A program made the translations under genes and the position numbers. Positions 37,035-46,465 of a DNA stretch of 64,000 nt are shown here, in pieces. Each line of letters begins with the position of its first letter. The first letter of the stretch is position 1. Below the pieces are notes generated by a model. That model made no database searches. It was not told the origin of the DNA and saw only the letters and a list, made by a program, of their open reading frames with translations. Source of the stretch: Sporosarcina sp. PTS2304 (lineage in GTDB: Bacteria > Bacillota > Bacilli > Bacillales_A > Planococcaceae). The DNA is taken from positions 744,001-808,000 of the forward strand of contig NZ_CP031230.1 in NCBI RefSeq assembly GCF_003351785.1. The letters are read 5' to 3'.

Positions 37035-37912
37035 ATTCGAGCGCAACGATGCAAATAGTTCGTTCCATAGCGGAGCTGCAAAATATTTTAAACCCTAGAA
37101 AACGGGAAGGCCGTACTGTTGGATTCGTTCCAACAATGGGCTTTCTGCACGAAGGACATTTAGAACTAGTAAAAGAAGCGAGAAAAGATCATGACATCGT
37201 AGTGATGAGTATTTTCGTAAATCCTGCACAATTCGGTCCAGGAGAAGACTATGATGCATATCCGCGTGATGAACAGCGAGACGCTGAACTGGCATCAGCT
37301 GCGGGAGTGGATTACTTATTTGTTCCGACCGTGAAAGAAATGTATCCGCGAGCGAGTTCAATCAGTATTCTGCCAGGAAAACAAGCTTCGCAATTATGCG
37401 GTGCCTCAAGACCTGGTCATTTTGATGGAGTATTGAAAGTATTATTGAAGTTATTTAATATCATCGACCCAGACGAATCTTATTTTGGTATGAAAGATGC
37501 CCAACAATTAGCGATTATCGAAACTTTCGTCAGAGACTTCAATTTACGTACATCGATTACTCGAGTACCTACTGTACGGGAAGACGATGGATTGGCAAAA
37601 AGTTCACGTAATGTACGGCTTGAATTACAAGAACGCGAGCAAGCACCGGCTATATACCGTGCGTTGGGTATGGGGAAAAGAAGTTATTACGAGGGTGTCT
37701 CGTTAAAAGAAGTGGAAAAAATCGTTTCGAAAATTATTGAGAATGAAACATCCGGCACAATCGACTATGTGAGAGCATTAGCTTACCCTTCGCTGGATGA
37801 AAACTTCAGTGAGGCAGAAGAAGTGATTATTGCGGCTGCCGTAAAATTCACATCGACACGATTGATAGATAATATAATTATGTCAAGTATAAAGGATGAG
37901 AAAAATGTTTAG
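37031..37912 (+). CDS. panC: Pantothenate synthetase
   Basis: PanC joins pantoate and beta-alanine with ATP. The 293-residue product has the nucleotidyltransferase HxGH motif in [11 protein letters not shown] near residue 40, [12 protein letters not shown], and the KSSRN (KMSKS-like) motif near 192. It overlaps panB by ATGA and the panD start by a few bases. Confidence 0.96.
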   Translation: MNSSATMQIVRSIAELQNILNPRKREGRTVGFVPTMGFLHEGHLELVKEARKDHDIVVMSIFVNPAQFGPGEDYDAYPRDEQRDAELASAAGVDYLFVPTVKEMYPRASSISILPGKQASQLCGASRPGHFDGVLKVLLKLFNIIDPDESYFGMKDAQQLAIIETFVRDFNLRTSITRVPTVREDDGLAKSSRNVRLELQEREQAPAIYRALGMGKRSYYEGVSLKEVEKIVSKIIENETSGTIDYVRALAYPSLDENFSEAEEVIIAAAVKFTSTRLIDNIIMSSIKDEKNV

Positions 37913-38288
37913 AATGATGATGAATGGAAAACTTCACCGTGCGACAGTAACCGAGGCTAATTTAAACTACGTAGGAAGTATTACAATTGACGCGGCATTG
38001 CTTGACGCGGCAGGTATGTTGCCGAATGAAAAGGTGCAAATTGTAAATAATAATAATGGAGCGCGATTTGAGACGTATATTATAGAAGGGGAGCGCGGCA
38101 GTGGCGTAATTTGTGTTAACGGTGCAGCGGCACGTCTCGTTCAACCAGGTGACATTGTTATTATTTTATCTTATGTATATATGACGGATGAAGAAGCTCG
38201 TACGCATACGCCGAATGTATTAATTATGGATGAGAATAATCGTGTCAAAGAAGTTATTACGGAAAAGCCGGGCGTGGCGATATATTAA
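37905..38288 (+). CDS. panD: Aspartate 1-decarboxylase proenzyme
   Basis: PanD makes beta-alanine from aspartate and carries a pyruvoyl group formed by self-cleavage. The cleavage site GSIT is present, between Gly24 and Ser25, in NYVGSITID. The 127-residue length is standard. I use the ATG at 37905; the ATG at 37896 lies within the AAGGATGAG ribosome region. It supplies the substrate for PanC, so the operon is complete. Confidence 0.96.
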   Translation: MFRMMMNGKLHRATVTEANLNYVGSITIDAALLDAAGMLPNEKVQIVNNNNGARFETYIIEGERGSGVICVNGAAARLVQPGDIVIILSYVYMTDEEARTHTPNVLIMDENNRVKEVITEKPGVAIY

Positions 38289-38311
38289 GTAGATAAGTAG
38301 TTGCTTTTTTA

Positions 38312-38363
38312 AGGAGCTGTCCAGGAAGTCGGCGATGTCTGATTTTCTGTGATGGCTTTTTTT
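38312..38363 (+). terminator. Degenerate hairpin after panD, short repeat family member
   Basis: GGAGCTGTCCAGGAAGTC can pair loosely with GATTTTCTGTGATGGCT, followed by seven T. It resembles the elements at 13.16, 47.46 and 47.56 kb. Confidence 0.55.
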
Positions 38364-38497
38364 ATGGAAGTAATGAGCTAGTAGGTTAGTAAATAGTCAT
38401 TGCAATGAACTATAAAGGTAAGGATGTGCTCCTAACGCTGTGCCTTTAATCGCATATGTTTTTGACTATGTCAAGACGTGAGTAGCGCTAGCAAGTA

Positions 38498-38506
38498 TGA
38501 TACAAT
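38498..38506 (+). promoter_or_regulatory. Extended -10 promoter element before dinG
   Basis: TGATACAAT is an extended -10 element (TG-N-TACAAT) 35 bases before the dinG start. No strong -35 is visible. Confidence 0.4.
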
Positions 38507-38540
38507 TTGCTATAGAAACTTATAGGAAGTTGATGATGGT

Positions 38541-41306
38541 ATGTTCACAAGCAAATATGCAGTTGTTGATCTGGAAACGACGGGTCATTCTCCTTTAAAA
38601 GGCGATCGGATCATTCAAATCGCAATTGTTTTCATTGAAAACAACCAAATAACGAATACATATATGCGTTACGTTCATCCAGGGCGTTCTATACCGCCGT
38701 TTATTCATCAGTTGACGTCGATTGGCGATGATGATGTGGCGGATGCTCCCCCGTTTGAAGCAATTGCTCAGGAAGTGACGGATTTGCTTGCGGGCAATAT
38801 TTTTGTTGCGCATAATACAGATTTTGATCTTTCATTTTTACAAAAAGAATTAGCACGTTGTGGTGTGTCCGCTTGGCATGGTAAAAAAGTAGATACAGTA
38901 GAACTGGCAAAAATAGTCTATCCCTCCTTACCTAGCTATCGATTACAAGATATTGCAGAATCATTAAATATTTCATTGAAGCAAGCACACCGAGCCGATG
39001 ATGATGCGGAAGCAACTGCTTTATTTTTATTGAAAGCACTTGAGAAAATAGAGAAATTACCGAAAGAGACGCTGAGTCGTCTGCATGAACGTTCGTTTGC
39101 GTTGAAATCAGATATCTCCTCGTTAGTATTTGAAGCGTTAAAACGTGCCCGTGGGAAAGAGTCAGAGACACGATACTCACTGTTTCGGGGAATTCCATTT
39201 CGTAGTGAACGTGATGAAGTAATTCTAGGGGATGCGCCATTTGCTTTTCCGGCATCGAGTATACAAAAACAGGATCTTTTACGACAAATCAATCCAGCGT
39301 ATGAATTGAGGACTGGGCAAGCGGAACTGATGGATTTGGCTTGGGAAGCATTTACTGAAAAGAGCCAAATTGCCGTCGAACTGCCGACAGGTGTAGGGAA
39401 GACGATTGGCTATTTGATCCCTGCCATTTTGCGTTCTTACGAGACGTCTAAACCTGTAGTCGTCAGCACGTATACGAACCATCTTGTAGATACATTGGCA
39501 GAAGAAATCGAGAAGCTGGAGAAGGCACTGAATATACCTGTGCCATTGACAGTGATTAAAGGCATGTCGAATTATATTTCACTAGGTAAATTTGAAGAAT
39601 TACTACAATTCAATGACGAGGTCTACGATGATTCGATGACCATCATGCAAGTGCTCGTTTGGTTAACAGAGACGACTACGGGTGACTTGGATGAGATCAA
39701 CGTGTCAGGTGGAGGTCAGCTATTCATCGATCGAATTCGAAAGCGCTCCATGAAAGTGAAAAAAGATGAAAAAATTGCAGACTTTTATTCGCGAAATTTG
39801 AGTCGCTGCAAGAAATCCGTCATTTTGGTAACGAATCATGCGATGTTGATGAATGATAAAGATCGGCATGAACCGTTATTTCATTCGCTTGGCGGACTAG
39901 TAGTGGATGAGGCTCATCAGATGAATCAGGCAGCTATTCAAATACACGAACAAGTATTTTCTTATACTCATTGGAAGTATGTCATGGGCCAGTTACATAC
40001 GTTCAGTAATGGGCAATTACTATTTGATATGCAAGAAATTTTGACACGTTTCCATTTCAACTATAAATATTCAACAGAACGTTTACTAGATTCTTACGAA
40101 GCGTTTATGGCGGCATTTGATGAATGTATGATGATGCTGGCAAACAGCAAGCCACATATGCGGCATAGTACTCGTTCGGTGGAAATTTTTGATGATTCAT
40201 TACGTGCGCATCCATGTTTTAGAAAAGTTCTAAAAAAAATGAATGATTATATGTCTATCGCTGAGAACTATAGTGCACCGATCCGATCGATTGCTAGTGA
40301 GTTAACATTATTGGAGCAAGCGACAAGCAATGAATGGCAGTACTGGCTTCATGAGATGAAAATCAAAGCCGGCGAATGGGTGGAGCTGTTTTTAGATGAA
40401 CAGCAGCCAGGCACGACGATGTGGATGGAAAAAGATAGTCGAAGCTTACCCGGAAGTTTGCGCATTAAGAAAAGTCCGATCTACAGTGGGACTGTTGTCC
40501 AATCATTCGTTCAGCCATTGGCAGGAGAGACGGGTATTGTCTGGACGTCGGGTACATTGACAGCGGGGCAAGACAGACGTTTTGTATTGCAGCAACTGGG
40601 TGTGTCTGACGATATTCCGTTGTACACATTCGATGCACCTGCTAATTTTTACGCTGGCGCTCATACGTTTATTGTAGAAGATATGCCCGATATCCAACAA
40701 GTGTCCAATGAAGAGTATATTGAAGCGGTGGCAGATGCGTTGATTCAAACAGCGGTTGCGATTGACGGTCGTGTATTTGCGTTATTCCTTTCGCATGACA
40801 TGTTAAAGAAAACACATGAATCTATTCTGGACAGTGGTTCATTGGAAGATGATTTCGTGCTTATTGCACAAGGGGTCAGCTCGGGTAGTCGCCATAAATT
40901 ATTGAAAACATTCAAGCAACAAGAAAAGGCAATTTTATTCGGCACGACGAGTTTTTGGGAAGGAGTCGATGTGCCGAGTGAACAACTATCGGCTGTCGTA
41001 ATCGTCCGTTTACCGTTTACTTCTCCTGAAGAACCATTATTCAAAGCACGATCGGCCGCGCTTTCCAACGAACAGAAAAACGCATTTACACAGTTGGGAT
41101 TACCAGAAGCGATCCTTCGTTTCCGACAAGGATTCGGTCGATTGATCCGTTCTTCCGACGAACAAGGATTCTTTATCATACTGGATCGCCGAATTGACAC
41201 GAAATCATACGGCAAATCATTTTTACAAGCATTGCCACAATCAGATGTCAAAAAAGTATCTGTACAAGCGCTGGTGAACGAGATCGAAAATTGCTATAAT
41301 GAATGA
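38541..41306 (+). CDS. dinG: DinG family protein: 3'-5' exonuclease with helicase-like domain
   Basis: The 921-residue protein joins an N-terminal DEDDh exonuclease (Asp10 and Glu12 in VVDLETTG; HNTDFD; HRADDDAEAT) to an XPD-like helicase region with Walker A LPTGVGKT (near 280) and the Walker B DEAH box in VVDEAHQMN. The Cys cluster that holds the 4Fe-4S centre in E. coli DinG is not evident. This matches Bacillus and Staphylococcus DinG, which acts mainly as an exonuclease. It lies between panD and ypmB/aspB, as in B. subtilis. Confidence 0.94.
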   Translation: MFTSKYAVVDLETTGHSPLKGDRIIQIAIVFIENNQITNTYMRYVHPGRSIPPFIHQLTSIGDDDVADAPPFEAIAQEVTDLLAGNIFVAHNTDFDLSFLQKELARCGVSAWHGKKVDTVELAKIVYPSLPSYRLQDIAESLNISLKQAHRADDDAEATALFLLKALEKIEKLPKETLSRLHERSFALKSDISSLVFEALKRARGKESETRYSLFRGIPFRSERDEVILGDAPFAFPASSIQKQDLLRQINPAYELRTGQAELMDLAWEAFTEKSQIAVELPTGVGKTIGYLIPAILRSYETSKPVVVSTYTNHLVDTLAEEIEKLEKALNIPVPLTVIKGMSNYISLGKFEELLQFNDEVYDDSMTIMQVLVWLTETTTGDLDEINVSGGGQLFIDRIRKRSMKVKKDEKIADFYSRNLSRCKKSVILVTNHAMLMNDKDRHEPLFHSLGGLVVDEAHQMNQAAIQIHEQVFSYTHWKYVMGQLHTFSNGQLLFDMQEILTRFHFNYKYSTERLLDSYEAFMAAFDECMMMLANSKPHMRHSTRSVEIFDDSLRAHPCFRKVLKKMNDYMSIAENYSAPIRSIASELTLLEQATSNEWQYWLHEMKIKAGEWVELFLDEQQPGTTMWMEKDSRSLPGSLRIKKSPIYSGTVVQSFVQPLAGETGIVWTSGTLTAGQDRRFVLQQLGVSDDIPLYTFDAPANFYAGAHTFIVEDMPDIQQVSNEEYIEAVADALIQTAVAIDGRVFALFLSHDMLKKTHESILDSGSLEDDFVLIAQGVSSGSRHKLLKTFKQQEKAILFGTTSFWEGVDVPSEQLSAVVIVRLPFTSPEEPLFKARSAALSNEQKNAFTQLGLPEAILRFRQGFGRLIRSSDEQGFFIILDRRIDTKSYGKSFLQALPQSDVKKVSVQALVNEIENCYNE

Positions 41307-41331
41307 TGTATTAAAAGAAAGTAGGGTAAAA

Positions 41332-41360
41332 AATGAATCGACAAAAAGAAACGATTCATT
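41332..41360 (+). repeat. Inverted repeat before ypmB
   Basis: AATGAATCG (41332-41340) pairs perfectly with CGATTCATT (41352-41360), just before the ypmB ribosome site. No T run follows, so it may be an mRNA leader hairpin and not a terminator. Confidence 0.5.
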
Positions 41361-41378
41361 CGATAGGAAGGGTGACTC

Positions 41379-41858
41379 ATGCTTAATTGGATTAAATTTC
41401 TATCCGTTTTTTTACTCACCCTTTTTGTCACGATTACAATTTTTGTTTTGTATCAAGCGAATAAACCTTTCGCTTCATCACAAGAACATGCCATTGAAGT
41501 CGTTTTAAATGCAGGGGAACTTGTCACTGTTGAGGATACGACGAGCTACCGCGGCAATTCTTCATTGATTGCGGTATATGGCACAGACAGAAAAGGTAAA
41601 TTTAAAGCGTTACTAGTGGACGAAAAGTCTTCAGAAATTGTCCGTACAGTAACACCTTCAAAAGGTATTACGAAACAACAAGCTACTGCCATCGTAAAAA
41701 AGGAAAAGCCTGTCAAAAAGATTCTTCACACATCACTCGGAATGGAAAAAGATAGACTGCTCTGGGAAGTATGTTTCATAAGTGAAGATGATACGTTGAA
41801 TTACGCTTATCTAGATTTTACCGATGGAAAGTGGCAAAAACAAATTATGAATTTATAA
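41379..41858 (+). CDS. ypmB: DUF5590 family protein with membrane anchor (YpmB-like)
   Basis: The 159-residue product has one N-terminal membrane helix (residues 5-27) and an extracytoplasmic part of PepSY-like/DUF5590 type (about 40-155). B. subtilis ypmB lies in the same place before aspB. The small gene ypmA, which precedes it there, is not recognisable here. Function is unknown. The ribosome site is AGGAAGGGTG. Confidence 0.82.
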   Translation: MLNWIKFLSVFLLTLFVTITIFVLYQANKPFASSQEHAIEVVLNAGELVTVEDTTSYRGNSSLIAVYGTDRKGKFKALLVDEKSSEIVRTVTPSKGITKQQATAIVKKEKPVKKILHTSLGMEKDRLLWEVCFISEDDTLNYAYLDFTDGKWQKQIMNL

Positions 41859-41895
41859 CTTGATGTGGAATTAGGATTAAAGGAGAGCGGTCGAG

Positions 41896-43089
41896 TTGAG
41901 AAAACAATTAGCATCTAGGGTGAATACATTATCACCATCTACAACATTAGCGATTACAGCGAAAGCGAAAGAAATGAAAGCATCCGGCATCGACATCGTA
42001 GGACTTGGAGCAGGAGAGCCGGACTATAATACACCTGAAAATATTTTACAGGCTGCGTACCAGTCGATGAAAGATGGCAAGACAAAATACACTCCTTCGG
42101 GCGGTCTTCCGGAGCTAAAAGATGCAATAATTGATAAACTAAAAAGAGATCAGCAACTAACCTATGAACGCAATGAGATAATGGTAGGAATTGGAGCAAA
42201 ACATGTGCTCTTTACTTTGTTCCAAGTCATACTCGATAAAGAAGATGAAGTTATCATTCCCGCACCTTACTGGGTCAGCTATCCAGAGCAAGTGAAATTG
42301 GCGGAAGGTGTACCTGTGTATATTGAAGGCACAGCGAAAGAGCAGTTCAAAGTATCGGCTAAGCAAATCGCGGATGCAGTGACAGAGAAAACAAAAGCAG
42401 TCATTATCAATTCACCTGGAAACCCGACAGGCATGCTCTATACGAAAGAAGAGTTGCAAGAAATTGCTGACGTGTGCCGCGAAAAAGATATATGGATCAT
42501 TTCCGATGAAATATATGAAAAACTCGTGTATCAAGGCCGTACGCACGTTTCGATCGCACAGCTTTCGGATGATGCAAAAGAGCGTACATTGATCATTAAT
42601 GGCGTATCCAAATCACATTCGATGACAGGCTGGCGAATTGGTTACATTGCAGGGGACGCTGAAGTAGTCGCTGCTATGACGAATTTAGCAAGCCACTCTA
42701 CTTCCAATCCTGTGACTACTTCACAGTATGCAGCAATAGAAGCGTATAACGGACCACAAGATGCAGTAGAAATGATGCGTCAAGCGTTTGAATCACGTTT
42801 AAATCAAGCATACCCTAAATTGGCGGCTATCCCTGGCTTCCATGTATTAAAGCCTCAAGGCGCGTTTTACTTTTTGCCGGATGTTCGAGAAGCTATGGAA
42901 AAGACAGGTTATGCTACAGTAGATGACTTTGCAAAGGCTCTACTAACGGAAGCTAATGTAGCAGTCATTCCGGGATCTGGTTTTGGTTCAAACACAACGA
43001 TTCGCTTATCGTATGCGACATCGATTGAACAACTCGAAAAAGGCATCGAACGGATCGATCAATTTGTCAGGGAACATTGGATAGCGTAA
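41896..43089 (+). CDS. aspB: Aspartate aminotransferase AspB
   Basis: A PLP-dependent class I aminotransferase of 397 residues that interconverts aspartate and oxaloacetate with glutamate. The PLP lysine is Lys239 in NGVSKSHSMTGWRIGY; NSPGNPTG (172-179) and SDEIYEKL are also present. It starts with TTG after AAAGGAGAG. In B. subtilis asnS lies between aspB and dnaD; here dnaD follows directly. Confidence 0.95.
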   Translation: MRKQLASRVNTLSPSTTLAITAKAKEMKASGIDIVGLGAGEPDYNTPENILQAAYQSMKDGKTKYTPSGGLPELKDAIIDKLKRDQQLTYERNEIMVGIGAKHVLFTLFQVILDKEDEVIIPAPYWVSYPEQVKLAEGVPVYIEGTAKEQFKVSAKQIADAVTEKTKAVIINSPGNPTGMLYTKEELQEIADVCREKDIWIISDEIYEKLVYQGRTHVSIAQLSDDAKERTLIINGVSKSHSMTGWRIGYIAGDAEVVAAMTNLASHSTSNPVTTSQYAAIEAYNGPQDAVEMMRQAFESRLNQAYPKLAAIPGFHVLKPQGAFYFLPDVREAMEKTGYATVDDFAKALLTEANVAVIPGSGFGSNTTIRLSYATSIEQLEKGIERIDQFVREHWIA

Positions 43090-43134
43090 ACATAATAGCA
43101 AGTGAAGATTTGCTGATGAGAGGAAGTTTCGATT

Positions 43135-43857
43135 ATGCAGCAAGAAGAAAGGCTAAACATTTGGATTGAGCAGGGAAATGTCTCCATTTCCCAGCTCTTT
43201 TTTCAACAGTATAAACAACTGCTAATTTCAGATACAGACGCTATGTTGATTTTGCATATTATCGCGTTTCAAGGACAGGGGAATTACTTTCCTACACCCA
43301 CTGAAATTGCGAGCCGAATGCAACAACCGGAGAAACATGTTACGGACAGCTTGCAACGTTTAATGCGAAAAGGATTATTTACGATTGAACAAAGTACCGA
43401 TGAACATAAAGTATTACATGAAAAATTTTCATTGCTTCCTTTATGGAATCGTTTGTTAGATGTGCTGGACAAGCAAAAACGGCAATCGGCTGAACAACAA
43501 ACGAAACTTGCAGAAGGGGAAGTGTACTCGCTGTTTGAGCAAGAGTTCGGACGCTTCCTATCGCCGATGGAATGCGAAACGATTGGCATGTGGATTGATA
43601 AGGACGGTCATTCACCAGAAATTATTCGCGCAGCTTTAAAAGAAGCAGTACTCGCGCAAAAAATGAGCTTACGGTACATCGATCGAATTTTATTTGAATG
43701 GAAGAAGAAAAATGTCAAAACAATGCGAGATGTAGATCAACAAACTCGCGCGTTTCGTCCGATCGTCGCTGCTACGGCAGAGCAACCACAACAAACGATC
43801 AAGCAGGTCCCTTTTTATAATTGGTTAGGTGCGACACGTTGGACTACAAGTGCATAA
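43135..43857 (+). CDS. dnaD: Replication initiation protein DnaD
   Basis: DnaD acts with DnaB and DnaI in loading the replicative helicase at the origin and at restart sites. The 240-residue product has an N-terminal winged-helix domain (about 10-100) and the C-terminal DnaB_2 domain (about 125-200) with the YSLFEQEFGRFLSPMECE and YIDRILFEWKKK segments. It is normally followed by nth; here a group II intron stands between them. Confidence 0.94.
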   Translation: MQQEERLNIWIEQGNVSISQLFFQQYKQLLISDTDAMLILHIIAFQGQGNYFPTPTEIASRMQQPEKHVTDSLQRLMRKGLFTIEQSTDEHKVLHEKFSLLPLWNRLLDVLDKQKRQSAEQQTKLAEGEVYSLFEQEFGRFLSPMECETIGMWIDKDGHSPEIIRAALKEAVLAQKMSLRYIDRILFEWKKKNVKTMRDVDQQTRAFRPIVAATAEQPQQTIKQVPFYNWLGATRWTTSA

Positions 43858-43987
43858 CGCATGAAATGTCCGAACTACAAATGTAGTTATAACTGATACG
43901 ATGATAGATGGAATGAAAACCGTCATGTTGAGTTGAAACATCTACCCTAATCCTCCAACATGCAATAGTATTAGGTAAAATATTGTT
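43858..43987 (+). other. Gap between dnaD and the intron, with several inverted repeats
   Basis: No gene is seen. AACTAC/GTAGTT (about 43873-43888), CATGTTG/CAACATG (43924-43962) and TACC(C)TAAT/ATTAGGTA (43943-43977) can each pair. The last lies about 10 bases ahead of the proposed intron 5' end. Part of this could belong to the intron if its 5' end lies further upstream. Confidence 0.4.
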
Positions 43988-46437
43988 GTGTGAAGCTTGG
44001 TGAAGTCGGTTGAACTCAGCCTAAGTTCTTAATTTGAATATGGCTGGGGATAGACCGGGGGGCTGAAAAAGAAATCTATGGTGAGAATGTCGTATGTGAA
44101 TAACGACTGACGAACTTGCGAATGTACGGGTCAATAAGTTGACTACTCTCGAAAGAAGTAGGGTTACAAATTGTGTAACGTGGGATACCGATAAGTATGA
44201 TTCTAGCCTAAGAAAATCGGGATAATGGACGATGACATTATAATACCCACTGGCTCATAGCAAGCACCTAAGGATTTATATGATAGCTAATCGTATCGGA
44301 ACGTGGTAAGCAAAGGATTCCTATTTAAACAATTACCTTTGGGGGATTGCAAATAAGTTTCATTAGAAGCGAAATTGCTTAACCTTTGTGAAAGTGAGGG
44401 CACAGTACCTAAGAAACCGCGATAATAAACGGTGGAGGGATAGCCCTTAGTCTTGATTAAGGTCATTAAATTTTAGTAAATGAAGTTCAAAAGGTCTGGT
44501 AAGAATGTGGGAAAGACACTTCGATGGAGGTGTTCCACAATTGAACGCAAATCAAAGATATTGGGAATACTATGGGTTGCAGGAAACCTTCGATACCTTA
44601 TATACGGGTAGTAAAGAAGGGAAAACATTTAATAGGTTATACGAACTTGTCATATCAGAAAACAATATTCTTCTCGCATACAGAACCATAAAAAGTAATA
44701 AAGGCTCTAAAACAGCTGGTGTTGATACTCATACCATTGATAAATTTAAAGAAATGAACAAAAATGATTTTGTCTCTTACATCAGGGACGCACTAAAGGA
44801 TTACAAGCCCAAAGCCGTTAAGAGGGTTCTCATTCCAAAACCTAATGGTGATTTACGTCCACTTGGAATACCGACTCTTACAGATCGGATTATCCAACAG
44901 ATGATCAAACAAGTCATTGAACCGATTTGTGAAGCTAAGTTCTTTAAACATAGTTATGGATTTAGACCACAACGCAGTACACATCATGCTATATCAAGAT
45001 GTGTCTATATCATCAACCACTCCAAAACGCATTATGCGGTGGATATTGATATTAAAGGTTTCTTTGATAATGTTAATCACTCGTTATTGATTAAACAACT
45101 TTGGAATATTGGAATCCGTGACAAAATCATACTAAGAATCATCTCGAAAATGCTGAAAGCACCAATTAAGGGCTTAGGAATACCGACCAAAGGAACACCA
45201 CAAGGCGGTATCTTATCTCCCCTATTATCGAATGTGATGTTACATGACCTCGATACTTGGGTAGCTGATCAATGGGAAGGATTCAACACTAAGCATCCGT
45301 ATAAAAGTAACTCAGACCGTTTTGCAGCCCAAAAGAAAACGAGGCTAAAGATTGGCTATATGATTCGATATGCTGATGATTTTAAAATTTTAACAAACAG
45401 CTATAATTCTGCTAAGAAATGGTTTCACGCAGTGGAGCAATATCTAAAGCAGAGGTTAAAATTAGACATTTCTAAGGACAAGTCAAAAATCATCAATCTT
45501 AGGCGGAATAAATCGGAATTTCTAGGGTTTTCAATAGGAACATTTCCTAAAAGGAACAAAAGCTTGGCTTCTACTAAGTTAAACAAGAAGAAAGCTGATA
45601 GCATCAAGAAGAATGCCAGGGAGTTAATCAGAACACTTAGCAAAGAACCGAATGCTAGGAATGCTATGCGATTTAACTCGTTTGTTCTAGGTCTGCACAA
45701 TTACTTTAAAATTGGTTCTCATATTTACAATGATTTTGCGAGAATTGGTTATGATATACAAATTAGTATGAGAAATAGGTTAAAACACTCTGGGAAATTT
45801 GAGGTCCCAACGAAACCACCGCCTACTTTTAAAAAGTTTTTCAATGGCAGGTTTAAAACATGGAAAATAGCCGACGTATACCTTTATCCGATGGCTGACC
45901 TTAAAACAACAATTCCAATCAATTTTAACCAAAAGATTACACCCTTCACAATTGAGGGAAGGGCTTTAATCTATAAAAACCTAAAGAAAAATGTTGGTAC
46001 TGAAATACAGAAGTTATTAAAGACAAATGATCCCACAAGTACCACTGAATACTTCGATAATAGGTTATCAAGATATTCAATGAAAGAAGGTCAATGTGAG
46101 GTCACACAAGCTTTTCTAACGGCTGATGAAGTACATTGCCATCATGTAACACCTAAACATCTAGGTGGTGATGATGCCTTCAACAACCTGCTAATCGTCC
46201 ATAAATTTGTGCATACATTAATTCATGCTACGAAGGAAGAGACGATTAACAAATATCTTAACCTTATTAAACCAAACCTTAAACAACTCACAAGAATTAA
46301 CCAATACCGTTTGAAATGTAATTTAACTAAAATTTAAACTACCTTATAATTAAGATGGAACGCCGTATGACGCCGAAAGGGTCACGTACGGTGTGAATCG
46401 GGGGAAAAGTTGGAGATTACTTCAAAAACTTACCTAT
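43988..46437 (+). mobile_element. Group II intron with encoded reverse transcriptase
   Basis: The proposed 5' end is GTGTG (43988), followed by about 515 nt of structured RNA (domains I-III), the maturase gene in domain IV, then domains V and VI. Domain V is read as CGCCGTATGAC...GTCACGTACGG (about 46361-46391). Domain VI is AAGTTGGAG-ATTA-CTTC-AAA-AACTT with a bulged A stretch, and the 3' end is proposed at CTAT, 46437. The last six exon bases ATTGTT (43982-43987) are complementary to AACAAT at 44328-44333, a plausible IBS1/EBS1 pair. The intron lies between genes and on the coding strand. It appears intact. Confidence 0.82.
44505..46337 (+). CDS. ltrA: Group II intron reverse transcriptase/maturase with HNH domain
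   Basis: The 610-residue intron-encoded protein has a reverse transcriptase domain (about 50-350) with the catalytic YADD at 289-292 and the conserved TPQGGILSPLL at 231-241. A maturase (X) domain follows (about 370-480), then a C-terminal HNH endonuclease domain (about 540-575) built on CHHVTPKHLGGDDAFNNL. All catalytic residues I can check are intact, so it could be active. The protein splices and mobilises its host intron. It is probably a class B or chloroplast-like type; class C is unlikely because those lack the endonuclease domain. Confidence 0.93.
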   Translation: MWERHFDGGVPQLNANQRYWEYYGLQETFDTLYTGSKEGKTFNRLYELVISENNILLAYRTIKSNKGSKTAGVDTHTIDKFKEMNKNDFVSYIRDALKDYKPKAVKRVLIPKPNGDLRPLGIPTLTDRIIQQMIKQVIEPICEAKFFKHSYGFRPQRSTHHAISRCVYIINHSKTHYAVDIDIKGFFDNVNHSLLIKQLWNIGIRDKIILRIISKMLKAPIKGLGIPTKGTPQGGILSPLLSNVMLHDLDTWVADQWEGFNTKHPYKSNSDRFAAQKKTRLKIGYMIRYADDFKILTNSYNSAKKWFHAVEQYLKQRLKLDISKDKSKIINLRRNKSEFLGFSIGTFPKRNKSLASTKLNKKKADSIKKNARELIRTLSKEPNARNAMRFNSFVLGLHNYFKIGSHIYNDFARIGYDIQISMRNRLKHSGKFEVPTKPPPTFKKFFNGRFKTWKIADVYLYPMADLKTTIPINFNQKITPFTIEGRALIYKNLKKNVGTEIQKLLKTNDPTSTTEYFDNRLSRYSMKEGQCEVTQAFLTADEVHCHHVTPKHLGGDDAFNNLLIVHKFVHTLIHATKEETINKYLNLIKPNLKQLTRINQYRLKCNLTKI

Positions 46438-46465
46438 CGATATAAGAACGGGAGTAGGATAGAAA

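Noticed and set aside
41299..41508. Forward ORF of 69 codons overlapping the dinG end and ypmB
   Set aside because: Its sequence does not resemble ypmA, it runs through the inverted repeat and out of frame into ypmB, and it has no ribosome site.
43988..46437. Class C group II intron inserted after a terminator
   Set aside because: The encoded protein has a C-terminal HNH domain and is about 610 residues long; class C proteins lack that domain and are shorter. The hairpin before the site has no T tract.
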